Shown: positions 15,461 to 24,594, numbered from the stretch's first letter. The stretch is DNA of 28,084 nt from a bacterium (GCA_030616165.1 JAUWXV010000022.1:1-28084), one strand, 5' to 3'. Notes: a model not told the origin generated them from the letters alone. Made by a program: numbers and translations.

Positions 15461-16933
15461 ATGGAGATAAAAGTAAATGTTTCAGAAGATGAAAGAGAGG
15501 CACAGTTAACCGTAATAAAAGATAAAGATGACCAAGAAATCCCCCTTGTTGAAGATTTAAAAGATGCTCTGACAAAGGCTGGAGTCACAGTAGGTATAGT
15601 TGAGACTCAGTTAACACTTATATGTTTTGACCAGAAATTTAATGAAGAAGTTGTTGTTGCGAAATGTATTGAACAAAAAATCGGAAAAGATGCTGAAATT
15701 AAAAAGGTTAACGCTCCTAAACCCTCTGAAAAAATTCAGCCGGTTGTAACTAAAGATGGTAAAATGGATTATTTTGCTCCTCGGGAGGGATTTGTTGTGT
15801 TTGTCAGAAAGGGGGATACTATTATAAAAAAGGTCCCTCCATGTGCTGGTGAAACTGGGAAAACTGTTCTTGGAAAAGAGATTCATGGGATAAAAGGAAA
15901 AGATATTTTTATTGGACAATTCAGTGGCAAAAATACTGAGGTTAAAGATGATTCAATCATTGCATCAATAGAGGGAATCGTTAAATTTGTTGATAATAGA
16001 TATGTTGTCGAAAAAGATTTTAAAATAGCCACTGATGTTGGTCTTGAGACAGGTTCTATAAAGATTCCGAGAGATTCAGATGTAGGAATATTTATTGATG
16101 GGGATATCAAGGTTGGGTATGAAGTTACCTGCCCAAATGTTAAGGTAAAAGGATGTGTTGAGGATGCAAAAATAGATGCAAAAAATTTGCAAATTGCTGA
16201 AGGAATTGTTGGGACATCTGATATAACTATAAATGCAGACATTATTAGAGTCGGATATATTAACGGTCCACGTAAGATATATGCAAACTTTATAAAAGTT
16301 TCACGGGAAATCAGTAATGGAGCTGTTGTAGCTGCTGATATAGTGCAGGCAAATATAATACAAGGGAGCACCGTTATGGCAAAAGAGGGAATTATGGTTG
16401 ATAATATTAATGGTTCGAATAATATTTATGTAGGTATTGATTACAAGGTTAAAGATGAATTTGATAAATTGTCTAAAGAAATTAATATTATGGAAAATGA
16501 AATCAGTGAAATGAAAGATGAATCATATCAAGTTGCTAAAAGAATGACAAAAATGAAACAACTGGCAAAAATAAATCCTAAGCATCCCCACTTGATTAAA
16601 GAAATGATAAAAATTAAAAAATTTAAGGAAAAACTTGATTCCAGTGTTGCATATTATAATGACCTTAAAAGGCAGAGAAGCAAATGTGTGGAGAAAATGT
16701 ATCTGTTGGAAAAAAATTTTTTAATGGTAAGATCTGGATTTTCTACCGATACCTCTTCCGAGAAGATTGTAGACCCTGACACAAAACTTCATATCTGCAG
16801 ACATTTAATGAAAATTATAGAGCCAAAATCAGGTGCCTTATTTAAGGCTGATGAAGGGAAAATCAACGTTTTCAGTAAATATGATATCACTGAAATTAAA
16901 AATATAATTGAAAATAAAATCAATTCTCTATAA
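15461..16933 (+). CDS. FapA/DUF342 family protein
   Basis: The 490-residue protein matches the FapA (DUF342) family: N-terminal alpha/beta part, a long stretch of beta-strand-like repeats with many short GSIKIPRDSDVGIFIDGDIK-type and GDIKVGYEVTCPNVKVKG-type turns (about 195-330, a right-handed beta-helix), then a coiled coil (about 335-410, EFDKLSKEINIMENEISEMKD...) and a short C-terminal part. FapA proteins are reported to act in polymer or flagellar-related processes and signalling in some species, but the role is generally unclear. No signal peptide is seen. TAGG lies ahead of the ATG at 15461. It follows dgt by 19 bases. Family assignment is good, function uncertain. Confidence 0.82.
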   Translation: MEIKVNVSEDEREAQLTVIKDKDDQEIPLVEDLKDALTKAGVTVGIVETQLTLICFDQKFNEEVVVAKCIEQKIGKDAEIKKVNAPKPSEKIQPVVTKDGKMDYFAPREGFVVFVRKGDTIIKKVPPCAGETGKTVLGKEIHGIKGKDIFIGQFSGKNTEVKDDSIIASIEGIVKFVDNRYVVEKDFKIATDVGLETGSIKIPRDSDVGIFIDGDIKVGYEVTCPNVKVKGCVEDAKIDAKNLQIAEGIVGTSDITINADIIRVGYINGPRKIYANFIKVSREISNGAVVAADIVQANIIQGSTVMAKEGIMVDNINGSNNIYVGIDYKVKDEFDKLSKEINIMENEISEMKDESYQVAKRMTKMKQLAKINPKHPHLIKEMIKIKKFKEKLDSSVAYYNDLKRQRSKCVEKMYLLEKNFLMVRSGFSTDTSSEKIVDPDTKLHICRHLMKIIEPKSGALFKADEGKINVFSKYDITEIKNIIENKINSL

Positions 16934-17442
16934 TAAAATCGATAAAATTAGAGTATCTATTTAGAATATCTGATTTTAAATTATATCATATCTTTGTCTG
17001 GTACAAGGTTTAAATATTGGCTGGGTTTACTGACGATATGATTAATTATAGCAATTCTATGGTCAGGGGAATCAACTTTGTATTTTAGAAAGGTTTTCAA
17101 ATGTAAAGAAAGACCATACAGCGAGAAAATTCCAGCCCCAATCAAACATTCTGCTGTTAAGGATTGAAATAATTTATCATGCGGATAGCTCTATAAAAGT
17201 AAAAATTAATAATATAATAAAAGACCTCTCCGAAAAAAGCCCTTCCACTGCAAAAACAATATCAAATACATTTTAAACTATTTTACCTCCTTTTATTTTG
17301 GATTATATAAAAAAAGGAACTTGCAATAATCAAAAAAATGTTTAAATTTAAAGATACTGCAAATTATTTATCTTGTTAATTCGTAATTTTTTAAAAATTT
17401 AAATGGCTTTTTAAAATACTAATAAATTGGAGGTTAAATTTT
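16934..17442. other. Intergenic region with a possible gene remnant
   Basis: These 509 bases separate the FapA gene from porD. They hold a possible minus-strand coding remnant (16981-17190) and an AT-rich leader ending in TTGGAGG ahead of porD. I see no gamma-subunit gene or remnant here. Confidence 0.55.
16981..17190 (-). pseudogene. Possible gene remnant, minus strand
   Basis: A 69-codon open frame on the minus strand, without an ATG, reads SYPHDKLFQSLTAECLIGAG and ends ...LNLVPDKDMI before TAA. It looks more like real protein than the flanking AT-rich DNA, with GC-richer codons and a sensible mix of residues. It is bounded upstream by TAG, and I do not recognise a family. It could be the C-terminal stub of a decayed gene, or a chance frame. 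Confidence 0.3.
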
Positions 17443-17730
17443 ATGAGCAAAGAATTAGGATGGAAAAAATTGCCGATGGGTGGTATAATCGAAGAAGCTG
17501 GGAATGCCAGTTCTTATGAGACCGGCACATGGAGGTCTTTTAAACCCGTTTTTCACCCGGAAATCTGCATTCAGTGTTTATTTTGCTGGATTTATTGTCC
17601 AGATGGAGCAATAATTGTTGAGGATAGCAAAGTCAAGGGGATTAATTTTTTTCACTGTAAAGGGTGCGGGATTTGCTCAAGAGAGTGCCCTACAAAAGTT
17701 AAATCAATAACTATGGAGCAGGAAATATGA
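17443..17730 (+). CDS. porD: 2-oxoacid (pyruvate):ferredoxin oxidoreductase, delta subunit
   Basis: The 95-residue protein is the ferredoxin-type delta subunit of a 2-oxoacid:ferredoxin oxidoreductase, which passes electrons from the TPP-bound intermediate to ferredoxin. Two 4Fe-4S motifs are present: C42-x2-C45-x2-C48-x3-C52-P and C72-x2-C75-x2-C78-x3-C82-P. The N-terminal part (GNASSYETGTWRSFKP) is typical of the subunit. A TTGGAGG ribosome binding site precedes the ATG. It is the first gene of the cluster, with the alpha subunit 76 bases downstream. The usual gamma subunit gene, often just upstream, is missing here. Confidence 0.93.
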   Translation: MSKELGWKKLPMGGIIEEAGNASSYETGTWRSFKPVFHPEICIQCLFCWIYCPDGAIIVEDSKVKGINFFHCKGCGICSRECPTKVKSITMEQEI

Positions 17731-17806
17731 AATCTGCTAATTTTAAAATATATTTTTATATTAATAATAAGAAGTTTAATCTTTAAGAGAATAGGAGGAA
17801 ATAACA

Positions 17807-18988
17807 ATGAGCAGTATTGTAGCATTAACCGGGAATGATGCAGTGGGGACGGCGATGAAGCAGATTAATCCGGATGTTGTTGCTGCTTTTCCGATTACTC
17901 CCCAGACAGAACTTATGCATAAGTTTGCAGATTTTGTTGCCAATGGAGAAGTGGATACAGAATTTGTGCTTGTTGAATCAGAACACAGTGCAATGAGTGC
18001 GGTTATAGGTTCATCCGCTTGTGGAGCAAGATCTATGACAGCTACATCTTCCTGCGGATTTGCTCTTATGTGGGAGCTTTTGTATGTGGCAGCATCTTGT
18101 AGATTTCCTATCGTTATGGCTGTTGTAAATAGAGCCTTGAGTGCAAATATAAATATACACTGTGATCATTCTGATACAATGGGGGGAAGAGATGCTGGGT
18201 GGATTCAGATTTACTCTGAAAATTCACAGGAAGCATATGATAATACAATTCAAGCAGTCAAAATCGCTGAAAATCCAAGCATTCTTCTACCAGTTATGAT
18301 TACTTTGGATGGATTTATTATAAGCCATACAACAGAAACTTTAAATATATTGGATGGGAAAGATGTGAGAGATTGGATTGGTGAATATAATCCAAAACGT
18401 TCGCTTCTCGATATTAAAAATCCGTTTACAATAGGTCCTCTTGACTTACAAGATTACTATTTTGAACATAAGAGACAGCAAGCAGAAGTTATTAACAATT
18501 CTTATGATGTGATTGTTGAAGTTGGAAAAGAATATGGAAAATTAACAGGTAGGGAGTATGATTTGATTGAAAAATATATGACGGAAGATGCAGAGATAGC
18601 AGTGATTGTTCTTGGTTCTACAGCAGGAACAACAAAAGAGGCAGTTGATATTTTAAGAGAAGAAGGAATAAAGGCGGGGATGATAAAATTGCGAGTTTTC
18701 CGTCCTTTTCCATATAAAGAGTTAAGAGAAGCACTTTCAAATTTTAAAGTTATTTCTGTATTGGACAGGTGCATTTCATTTGGAGCGTACGGTGGTCCAG
18801 TATTTAACGAGATTAAGGCTGCGTTATATGGTATTAGCAGCCCCCCGGAAATAACTAATTATATTTATGGACTTGGTGGTAGAGATGTAGGTATTGAGGA
18901 AATAAAATCTGTGTATTATGATATGAAAAGAATATCCGAAGGTGAAAAGGTGAAAGATTATATAAATTACTTGGGTGTTAGAGAATAG
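17807..18988 (+). CDS. porA: 2-oxoacid (pyruvate):ferredoxin oxidoreductase, alpha subunit
   Basis: The 393-residue protein is the alpha subunit carrying the pyrimidine-binding and C-terminal transketolase-like domains. Visible features: FPITPQTELM near 29-37, VESEHSAMSAVIGSSACGARS (56-76) with the catalytic-site glutamate, and the conserved TSSCGFALMWELLYVAASCR and HCDHSDTMGGRDAGWIQ blocks. The C-terminal part has GSTAGTTKEAVDILREEGIK and RPFPYKELREAL. The length fits the family. AGGAGG lies a few bases ahead of the ATG. The substrate is probably pyruvate, since the block matches pyruvate-type enzymes, but 2-oxoisovalerate-type cannot be excluded. It is followed by porB after 64 bases. Confidence 0.93.
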   Translation: MSSIVALTGNDAVGTAMKQINPDVVAAFPITPQTELMHKFADFVANGEVDTEFVLVESEHSAMSAVIGSSACGARSMTATSSCGFALMWELLYVAASCRFPIVMAVVNRALSANINIHCDHSDTMGGRDAGWIQIYSENSQEAYDNTIQAVKIAENPSILLPVMITLDGFIISHTTETLNILDGKDVRDWIGEYNPKRSLLDIKNPFTIGPLDLQDYYFEHKRQQAEVINNSYDVIVEVGKEYGKLTGREYDLIEKYMTEDAEIAVIVLGSTAGTTKEAVDILREEGIKAGMIKLRVFRPFPYKELREALSNFKVISVLDRCISFGAYGGPVFNEIKAALYGISSPPEITNYIYGLGGRDVGIEEIKSVYYDMKRISEGEKVKDYINYLGVRE

Positions 18989-19052
18989 TTTTAATTGAGA
19001 TTTATATATTTTTCGACAATAAAGAAAAATTTTTGAAATCTGGAGGTTCAAA

Positions 19053-19982
19053 ATGAAATTATTATTAAAAGAAATGGCTAAAAAGGAAGACCTTTTGTCT
19101 GGAGGTCATCGTGCCTGCACAGGATGTGTTCCCGCAGACGTTCTTAGACAGGTGTTGTTAGCTGCCGATAATCCAGTGGTAGCAACATGCGCAACAGGAT
19201 GTATGGAAGTTGTTACTACAATATTTCCATATACAGCATGGAAGGTACCTTTTATTCACAGCGCATTTGAAAATTCCGCTGCAACTATTTCGGGTATTGA
19301 AACAGCATATCGGGCACTGAAGAAAAAGGGCAAAATAAAAGATGAAATAGATTTCATAGCGTTTGGGGGAGATGGAGGAACTTATGATATTGGTCTGCAA
19401 GCTTTATCTGGGGCTATGGAAAGAGGACATAAATTTTTATATGTTTGTTATGATAATGAAGCATATATGAATACAGGTATTCAGCGTTCTGGTGCAACGC
19501 CTATGGGCGCTGCGACTTCTACCAGTCCTGCAGGTTCTGTGATACCTGGAAAAAGGGAATCTAAAAAGGACCTTACTACTATAGTAACTGCGCATAAGAT
19601 TCCTTACTCTGCACAGACAGCCCCCTACAACTGGAAAGACCTGGCACGAAAGGTCAAAACTGCACTTGCAGCCGAGGGTCCCTCATTTATAAATATCCTG
19701 TCACCATGTTACAGAGGTTGGCGTTTCCCAATGGAAGAAGGTATTGAAATTTGCAGACTTGCAGCAGATACATGTATTTGGCCCCTTTTTGAAATAGAAA
19801 ATGGCAACTGGAAACTTAACTACAAACCTAAAGTAAAAAAACCAGTTGAGGAATACTTGAAAATTCAGGGAAGATTCAGGCATCTTTTCAAGGAAGCAAA
19901 TAAACATATTATTGAAGAAATACAGACTGAAGTTGATGAAAATTGGGAAAATTTACTCCAAAAATGTGGTGAAACTCAATAA
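19053..19982 (+). CDS. porB: 2-oxoacid (pyruvate):ferredoxin oxidoreductase, beta subunit
   Basis: The 309-residue beta subunit binds thiamine pyrophosphate and a 4Fe-4S cluster. The cysteines that bind the proximal cluster are present: C22 and C25 (ACTGC), C50 and C219 (SPCYRGW). The TPP motif starts GGDGGTYDIG (105-114) and ends in YDNEAYMNTGIQ. TGGAGG lies seven bases ahead of the ATG. It is the last gene of the cluster and is followed by a clear rho-independent terminator. With alpha and delta it makes an oxidative decarboxylase (pyruvate + CoA + oxidised ferredoxin to acetyl-CoA + CO2); the gamma subunit must come from elsewhere. Confidence 0.94.
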   Translation: MKLLLKEMAKKEDLLSGGHRACTGCVPADVLRQVLLAADNPVVATCATGCMEVVTTIFPYTAWKVPFIHSAFENSAATISGIETAYRALKKKGKIKDEIDFIAFGGDGGTYDIGLQALSGAMERGHKFLYVCYDNEAYMNTGIQRSGATPMGAATSTSPAGSVIPGKRESKKDLTTIVTAHKIPYSAQTAPYNWKDLARKVKTALAAEGPSFINILSPCYRGWRFPMEEGIEICRLAADTCIWPLFEIENGNWKLNYKPKVKKPVEEYLKIQGRFRHLFKEANKHIIEEIQTEVDENWENLLQKCGETQ

Positions 19983-20018
19983 TTTTTATTTAAGATATAT
20001 TATTTGACTTTCTAAAGG

Positions 20019-20048
20019 GTCCGGAAATTTTTTATCCGGACTTTTTTA
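20019..20048 (+). terminator. Rho-independent terminator after porB
   Basis: GTCCGGA (20019-20025), nine-base loop, TCCGGAC (20035-20041), followed directly by TTTTTT. A seven-base perfect stem plus a T-run, about 37 bases after the porB stop, ends the porDAB transcript. Confidence 0.85.
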
Positions 20049-20235
20049 TTTTTATTGGAAACGAAAAATAAATAGGATATAAAAAAAATTCATAGAGAGA
20101 TTAAAAAATTCCTCTCAAGAACCTAAATAACTTATCTTAAATTTTATATTCAATTCCAATCAATTTTTCTTTTATTTAAAGAAAAATATCATATATTTTA
20201 TTTGGTAAAGAAATAGAACTGGAGGATAATCGAAA

Positions 20236-20712
20236 ATGGCAAAAATTTTAATAGTCTATTATTCGAGAACAGGAAATACCGAAAAGATGGCGAAACTTAT
20301 AAGAGACAGGGTTTTATCGGAAGGAGTTGAAGCAGAACTAAAAAAGGTAGAAGATACAACTGTGGAAGATTTACTTTCTTTAGATGGAATAATAATGGGT
20401 TCGCCAACTTATTATGGAACAATGGCAGCAGAATTAAAGAAACTAATCGATGACAGCGTCAGTCACCATGGAAACCTTGATGGTAAAGTCGGTGCTGCAT
20501 TTTCATCCTCTGCTAATGTGGGAGGAGGGAATGAAACCACAGTTCTCGATATTCTTAAGGCGATGCTTATACACGGGATGGTAATTCAGGGTGATCCAAA
20601 AGGAGACCATTATGGCCCTGTTTCTATTAATGCTCCTGACCAGAGAAGTGCATCAATGTGCACAAAACTTGGTGCAAGAACTGCTAAACTTGTAATAAAA
20701 CTACTTGCGTAA
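20236..20712 (+). CDS. WrbA-like flavodoxin-fold quinone reductase
   Basis: The 158-residue protein has a flavodoxin fold: FMN-phosphate loop YSRTGNTEKMA (9-19), the GSPTYYGTMAAELKKLID block (56-73), AAFSSSANVGGGNET (87-101) and GDHYGPVS, close to the WrbA pattern. WrbA proteins bind FMN and reduce quinones with NAD(P)H. At 158 residues it is shorter than E. coli WrbA (198), so a general flavodoxin/NADPH-quinone reductase call is safest. GGAGG lies ahead of the ATG. It follows the POR terminator and precedes a Mth938-domain gene, but cotranscription with the next gene is unproven. Confidence 0.85.
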   Translation: MAKILIVYYSRTGNTEKMAKLIRDRVLSEGVEAELKKVEDTTVEDLLSLDGIIMGSPTYYGTMAAELKKLIDDSVSHHGNLDGKVGAAFSSSANVGGGNETTVLDILKAMLIHGMVIQGDPKGDHYGPVSINAPDQRSASMCTKLGARTAKLVIKLLA

Positions 20713-20847
20713 TTATTTTATAATTTAAAAATTTATAATTCTTTGAGAATTAATGAAATTAAAAGTTTCTTGAGCAATTTTTCTTTGAAGAAATTGCAAT
20801 GTAATTAAACTTTGAAATTATACAAAATAATTGTTTTATATAATATT

Positions 20848-21189
20848 ATGTTGGTATCAAACTATAAATTCGGGCATATAACGATAAATAATGAAAATTA
20901 CAGTTCCGATTTAATAATATCTCAAGGTCAGGTAGTTCCCAATTGGTGGAGAGAAGAAGGACATCTCCTTCAGTTGTCCGATATAGAAGATATGTTAAGG
21001 ATTAAACCTGAAATTCTAATTGTTGGAACAGGATGTTACGGAGTTATGAAAATTGATGATACTTTAAGAAGATATTGCAAAAGTAATGAGATTATATTGG
21101 CTGATTTCCCTACCGGTAAAGCAATCGGTTATTATAACAATTTGAAGGATAAGAGCAAAGCAGTCCTTGCAGTCCATCTTACTTGTTAG
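20848..21189 (+). CDS. Mth938-like domain protein (DUF498/PF04430)
   Basis: The 113-residue protein reads YKFGHITINNENYSSDLIIS, then WWREEGHLLQLSDIEDMLR, a VGTGCYGVMKI block and PTGKAIGYYNNL, ending AVLAVHLTC, the full pattern of the Mth938 family. Members are small cytosolic proteins (the eukaryotic homologue NDUFAF3 aids complex I assembly); the bacterial role is unclear. The frame opens at TTG 20812, but the family begins near the ATG at 20848, which I use. The GTGCYG cysteine is notable. The gene's last codons overlap the frame of the next gene but not its likely start. Confidence 0.85.
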   Translation: MLVSNYKFGHITINNENYSSDLIISQGQVVPNWWREEGHLLQLSDIEDMLRIKPEILIVGTGCYGVMKIDDTLRRYCKSNEIILADFPTGKAIGYYNNLKDKSKAVLAVHLTC

Positions 21190-21277
21190 ATATGTTCCTT
21201 TGTCTGCTCGTTTCTTAACACCTGATAAAAAATATTGCGTGTTATTTAATTTTAAATATAAATTTCAGGTAATGATT

Positions 21278-23662
21278 ATGAAAAAAATACAAATTTTTAT
21301 AATAATGATAATTTCCTTTTTTCAAATTTTATATTCTGCGGAAAGTGAAAAAAAGAAACTTACAATAAGAGATGCACTGATATGGAAAGTTCCAAGCAGT
21401 ATTGCAGTTTCGCCCAGGGGAGATAGGATTGCGTTTGTGGTGACAAAGCCAGATTTTGAAAAAAGCATATACGAGCGAAATATCTGGATAATCAATATTG
21501 GAACCGGAATGGTAAGGCAATTTACATACGGTTCAAAAAATGAGTTTTCTCCCGAATTCTCACCTTATGGAAGATATATTTCTTTTATTGCGAAGAGAAA
21601 CGGAAAAGATGAAAAAGATGAAAAAAATCAGATTTGGCTGATTCCTGTTTCCGGTGGAGAGGCAAGAAAACTAACATCAGCCGAAGAGGGTATTATAAGA
21701 TATAAATGGTCTCCTGATGGTGAGAATGTTTTTTACATTACTAAAGAGGCACTTCCCAAAGGTGTTAAATCAAGAAAGGAAAAAGATAAAGAAATTAAAA
21801 ATGATGCTTATGTTGTTGATAAAGAAAACTATCGGATAGAAATATGGTCGATTAATATAACAACAAAGAACAGTCGAAGACTGTTTAAAGGTGATTATGG
21901 TTTGTCCGACATAGAGGTTTCACCGAATGGAGAGAAAATTTTATATACAACAAACTATACCGGAAAGCCAGACCACGGAAATAAATTCGATATATGGGCA
22001 TTATCAGTAGAAGATGGTAAGACAGTTCAACTTACAAAAAGAGAAGGGGGTGAACGTTCACCGAAGTGGTCTCCAGATGGTAAAAGTGTTGCCTTCCTTG
22101 CAGGAGAATATCCAGAAATTACATATTCACAAACAGACCTTTTTATTGTTCCTTCATCGGGTGGAGGAATAAAAAATATTACAACAGAGTTCGATAAAAG
22201 TGTGAGTAATATCCAGTGGTCAAAAGATGGTAATAATGTTTTCTGTAATGTGGCTGAGGGTTTTTATACCGGTATTTATAAAATCGGCGTTAAAACGGGA
22301 GGGGCTGAACCGGTAATGAAAGGGGATTTAAATATTACTCAGCATAAATTATCATCTAATGGGGAAAGTTTAATATACATTCTGGAAAACTCGGATAAAC
22401 TTCCTGATATCTTTATTTCTGATTCAGATGGTGCTTCTTCGAGACAGTTAACATATCTTAATCCTGAAATTGAGGAGTTTGATTTAGCGGTACAAGAGAT
22501 TATTAAGTATAATAGTAAGGATGGACTGAAGATAGAGGGTCTTCTGGTAAAACCGAGTAATTTTAAGGAAGGTGTAAAATATCCACTTATAGTCTCTATA
22601 CACGGCGGTCCTCATGGAAGAGTTAGGAATACACTTTTGTCATCGATAGAATTTCAAACTTTTGCTTCCGAAGGATATGTTGTTTTTTCTCCCAATTTCA
22701 GGGGAAGTTCCGGGTATGAAGGTTCTTTCGACATTGCAAATAAAGGTGACATCGGAGGTATGGATTATGAAGACATTATGAGTGGGGTGGATTATCTGAT
22801 AGATTCGGGTATTGCAGACCCGCAGCGAATGGGCATAACCGGTGGAAGCTATGGCGGATATATGACTAACTGGACAATTTCTCAAACTAAAAGATTCAAA
22901 TCTGCGATTTCAAAGTATGGAATTTTTAATTTAATTACCGATTTTTCAAATTCAAATATCCCATCCTGGGAAAAAAATTATCTTGAATATTATTACTGGG
23001 ACAATCTTGATATTTACCTAAAGCACTCCCCATCTAATTATGTTAAGAATATTGATACGCCGGTTTTAATAATGCACGGCGATGAAGACCCAAACACTTT
23101 TATAAGCAATTCAAAGGAGATGTATACGGCATTAACTCGTCTGGGGAAAACGGTTGAATTTGTCCGCTATCCAAGAGAAGGGCACGGAATAAGAGAACCA
23201 AATCATAGGCTCGACCTGATGGAGAGGTGTTTAAACTGGTTTGAGAAATATTTAAAAGGTATTCCTGAGGCTAAAAATGTCGGTGATATTGTTTTCTCAG
23301 GAGATTGGGGTATGAAAGTTACAGAGGTTAATAAAATCGAATCACATTCAGATAAGAAAGAGGTAACAATCGAGGTTAAACTTAATTTTACTGGTAAAAA
23401 TACAAAAAAGATAGAGATAGATATTGAATCTGATATATATATTGCCTTAGAAGGTGGTGATGAAATTTCTCCCGAGGGTCTTATGGCAAAAATTCAGGAT
23501 AAAGATGTTATTATTGAAGGAGGGAAATATACCATAAACCAAGTCTCTGATGAATCAAAGGGTAATATTATCCCATTAACATTAAGATTTAAAGTTCCAG
23601 AAGATATGAAGAAGGCAAAACTAAAAGTAAAGGACTTTCCATTTATTTTTATAAATCTTTGA
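21278..23662 (+). CDS. S9 prolyl oligopeptidase family serine peptidase (DPP-like)
   Basis: The 794-residue protein has a signal peptide (MKKIQIFIIMIISFF..., cleavage near ILYSA), a PD40-type beta-propeller (repeats such as RSPKWSPDGKSVAFLAG and IRYKWSPDGENVFYI), then an alpha/beta-hydrolase domain with S524 (GGSYGGY), D604 (HGDEDPN) and H636 (REGHG) as the triad, plus the HGGPHGR oxyanion motif. This is the layout of dipeptidyl-aminopeptidase/acylaminoacyl-peptidase relatives (S9). A beta-rich extension of about 110 residues follows the peptidase domain and is unusual for the family. ATG 21278 is preferred: AGGT lies about eight bases upstream, and the frame upstream of it (to 21167) does not look like protein. 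It is probably periplasmic. The next gene starts six bases after its stop. Confidence 0.93.
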   Translation: MKKIQIFIIMIISFFQILYSAESEKKKLTIRDALIWKVPSSIAVSPRGDRIAFVVTKPDFEKSIYERNIWIINIGTGMVRQFTYGSKNEFSPEFSPYGRYISFIAKRNGKDEKDEKNQIWLIPVSGGEARKLTSAEEGIIRYKWSPDGENVFYITKEALPKGVKSRKEKDKEIKNDAYVVDKENYRIEIWSINITTKNSRRLFKGDYGLSDIEVSPNGEKILYTTNYTGKPDHGNKFDIWALSVEDGKTVQLTKREGGERSPKWSPDGKSVAFLAGEYPEITYSQTDLFIVPSSGGGIKNITTEFDKSVSNIQWSKDGNNVFCNVAEGFYTGIYKIGVKTGGAEPVMKGDLNITQHKLSSNGESLIYILENSDKLPDIFISDSDGASSRQLTYLNPEIEEFDLAVQEIIKYNSKDGLKIEGLLVKPSNFKEGVKYPLIVSIHGGPHGRVRNTLLSSIEFQTFASEGYVVFSPNFRGSSGYEGSFDIANKGDIGGMDYEDIMSGVDYLIDSGIADPQRMGITGGSYGGYMTNWTISQTKRFKSAISKYGIFNLITDFSNSNIPSWEKNYLEYYYWDNLDIYLKHSPSNYVKNIDTPVLIMHGDEDPNTFISNSKEMYTALTRLGKTVEFVRYPREGHGIREPNHRLDLMERCLNWFEKYLKGIPEAKNVGDIVFSGDWGMKVTEVNKIESHSDKKEVTIEVKLNFTGKNTKKIEIDIESDIYIALEGGDEISPEGLMAKIQDKDVIIEGGKYTINQVSDESKGNIIPLTLRFKVPEDMKKAKLKVKDFPFIFINL

Positions 23663-23668
23663 TTAAGT

Positions 23669-24532
23669 ATGAATGATGAAATAGAAAAGTTGAAGATAGA
23701 GATTGAAGATTTAAGTGGGCAGATAGAAGAGATAAAGAGAAGATTAAAGTATATTGCAATTTCTGTTAAAAATGTTCTGAAGCGAAGAGGATTTAATTTT
23801 TTCAGCAGTTGTCCAACTGGGGAATTGATGATACCGCAAATTTCAGACCCTAAAATACTTGAAAAATTTTATAAATATTTTAAAAAATATTCATTCCGAT
23901 TGTTTCTTAGAGATATTATAAAGAATAAAGAAAAGATTAAATTGGAGGAATTGGTTCATTTTTGTTCGTTAGGAACTGCAAAAAAATATCTGAATTTCTT
24001 AAATAAAGCAGAAATAATTGAAAAACTTGAAGGAAATATTTTTCAGTTAAAAAATAGAAACATAAATACATTTGGAGTGACACTTGAATGGTTTATAACT
24101 CAGATTTTTGAAAGCGAGTTCAATTCAGTTGCGGACTGGAGAGTTAAAATATTAAATCTTAAAAGTGGTGGTGATTTTGATGTAATTGCTATTGTCGAAC
24201 AAATGATGGTTTTTGTGGAAGTAAAATCTTCACCGCCAAAACATATTCATCAAAATGTGGTCTCAGAGTTTTTTTTGAGAATTAATGACCTCAATCCCGA
24301 TATTTCTATATTTTTTGTTGATACTCATCTCAGGTTAAAAGATAAAATAAATGTGATGTTCGGATATGAACTCAATAGTAAGAACTGTAAATACGAAATA
24401 AAAAATTTTTTCGGTAAAATTTATTGTGTAAATAACAATATTTTTATTGTAAACAGTAAACCAGATATAATTACTAATTTTAGAGAATGTTTAAAATATT
24501 ATTTTAAAAATAGAACTTTTGTAAACTATTAA
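23669..24532 (+). CDS. PD-(D/E)XK nuclease-like protein with coiled coil and winged helix
   Basis: The 287-residue protein is unclassified by me. Residues 1-30 form a charged coiled coil; about 75-130 looks like a winged-helix segment (EELVHFCSLGTAKKYLNFLNKAEIIEKL). From about 135 there is a restriction-endonuclease-like core: E140, then D171 in GGDFDVIAIVEQ and E184-x-K186 in VFVEVKSSPP, the arrangement of the PD-(D/E)XK catalytic site (Mrr, HJC and similar). The C-terminal quarter is unassigned. It starts only six bases after the peptidase stop, so it is probably translated from the same mRNA, although the two functions are unrelated on present knowledge. It could be a DNA-repair or defence nuclease, or a nuclease-fold structural protein. 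No visible methylase or helicase partner. Confidence 0.7.
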   Translation: MNDEIEKLKIEIEDLSGQIEEIKRRLKYIAISVKNVLKRRGFNFFSSCPTGELMIPQISDPKILEKFYKYFKKYSFRLFLRDIIKNKEKIKLEELVHFCSLGTAKKYLNFLNKAEIIEKLEGNIFQLKNRNINTFGVTLEWFITQIFESEFNSVADWRVKILNLKSGGDFDVIAIVEQMMVFVEVKSSPPKHIHQNVVSEFFLRINDLNPDISIFFVDTHLRLKDKINVMFGYELNSKNCKYEIKNFFGKIYCVNNNIFIVNSKPDIITNFRECLKYYFKNRTFVNY

Positions 24533-24594
24533 AATTAAATTTATATTCTCATTTTCAGAAAGCAGTAGAAAAAAATTTATAACAAAAATTAGCC

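Noticed and set aside
20774-20797. Hairpin GCAATTTTTC ... GAAATTGC before the Mth938 gene
   Set aside because: About nine base pairs of mostly A-T, one G-T pair, and no T-run after it; too weak in this AT-rich DNA to call a terminator or riboswitch.
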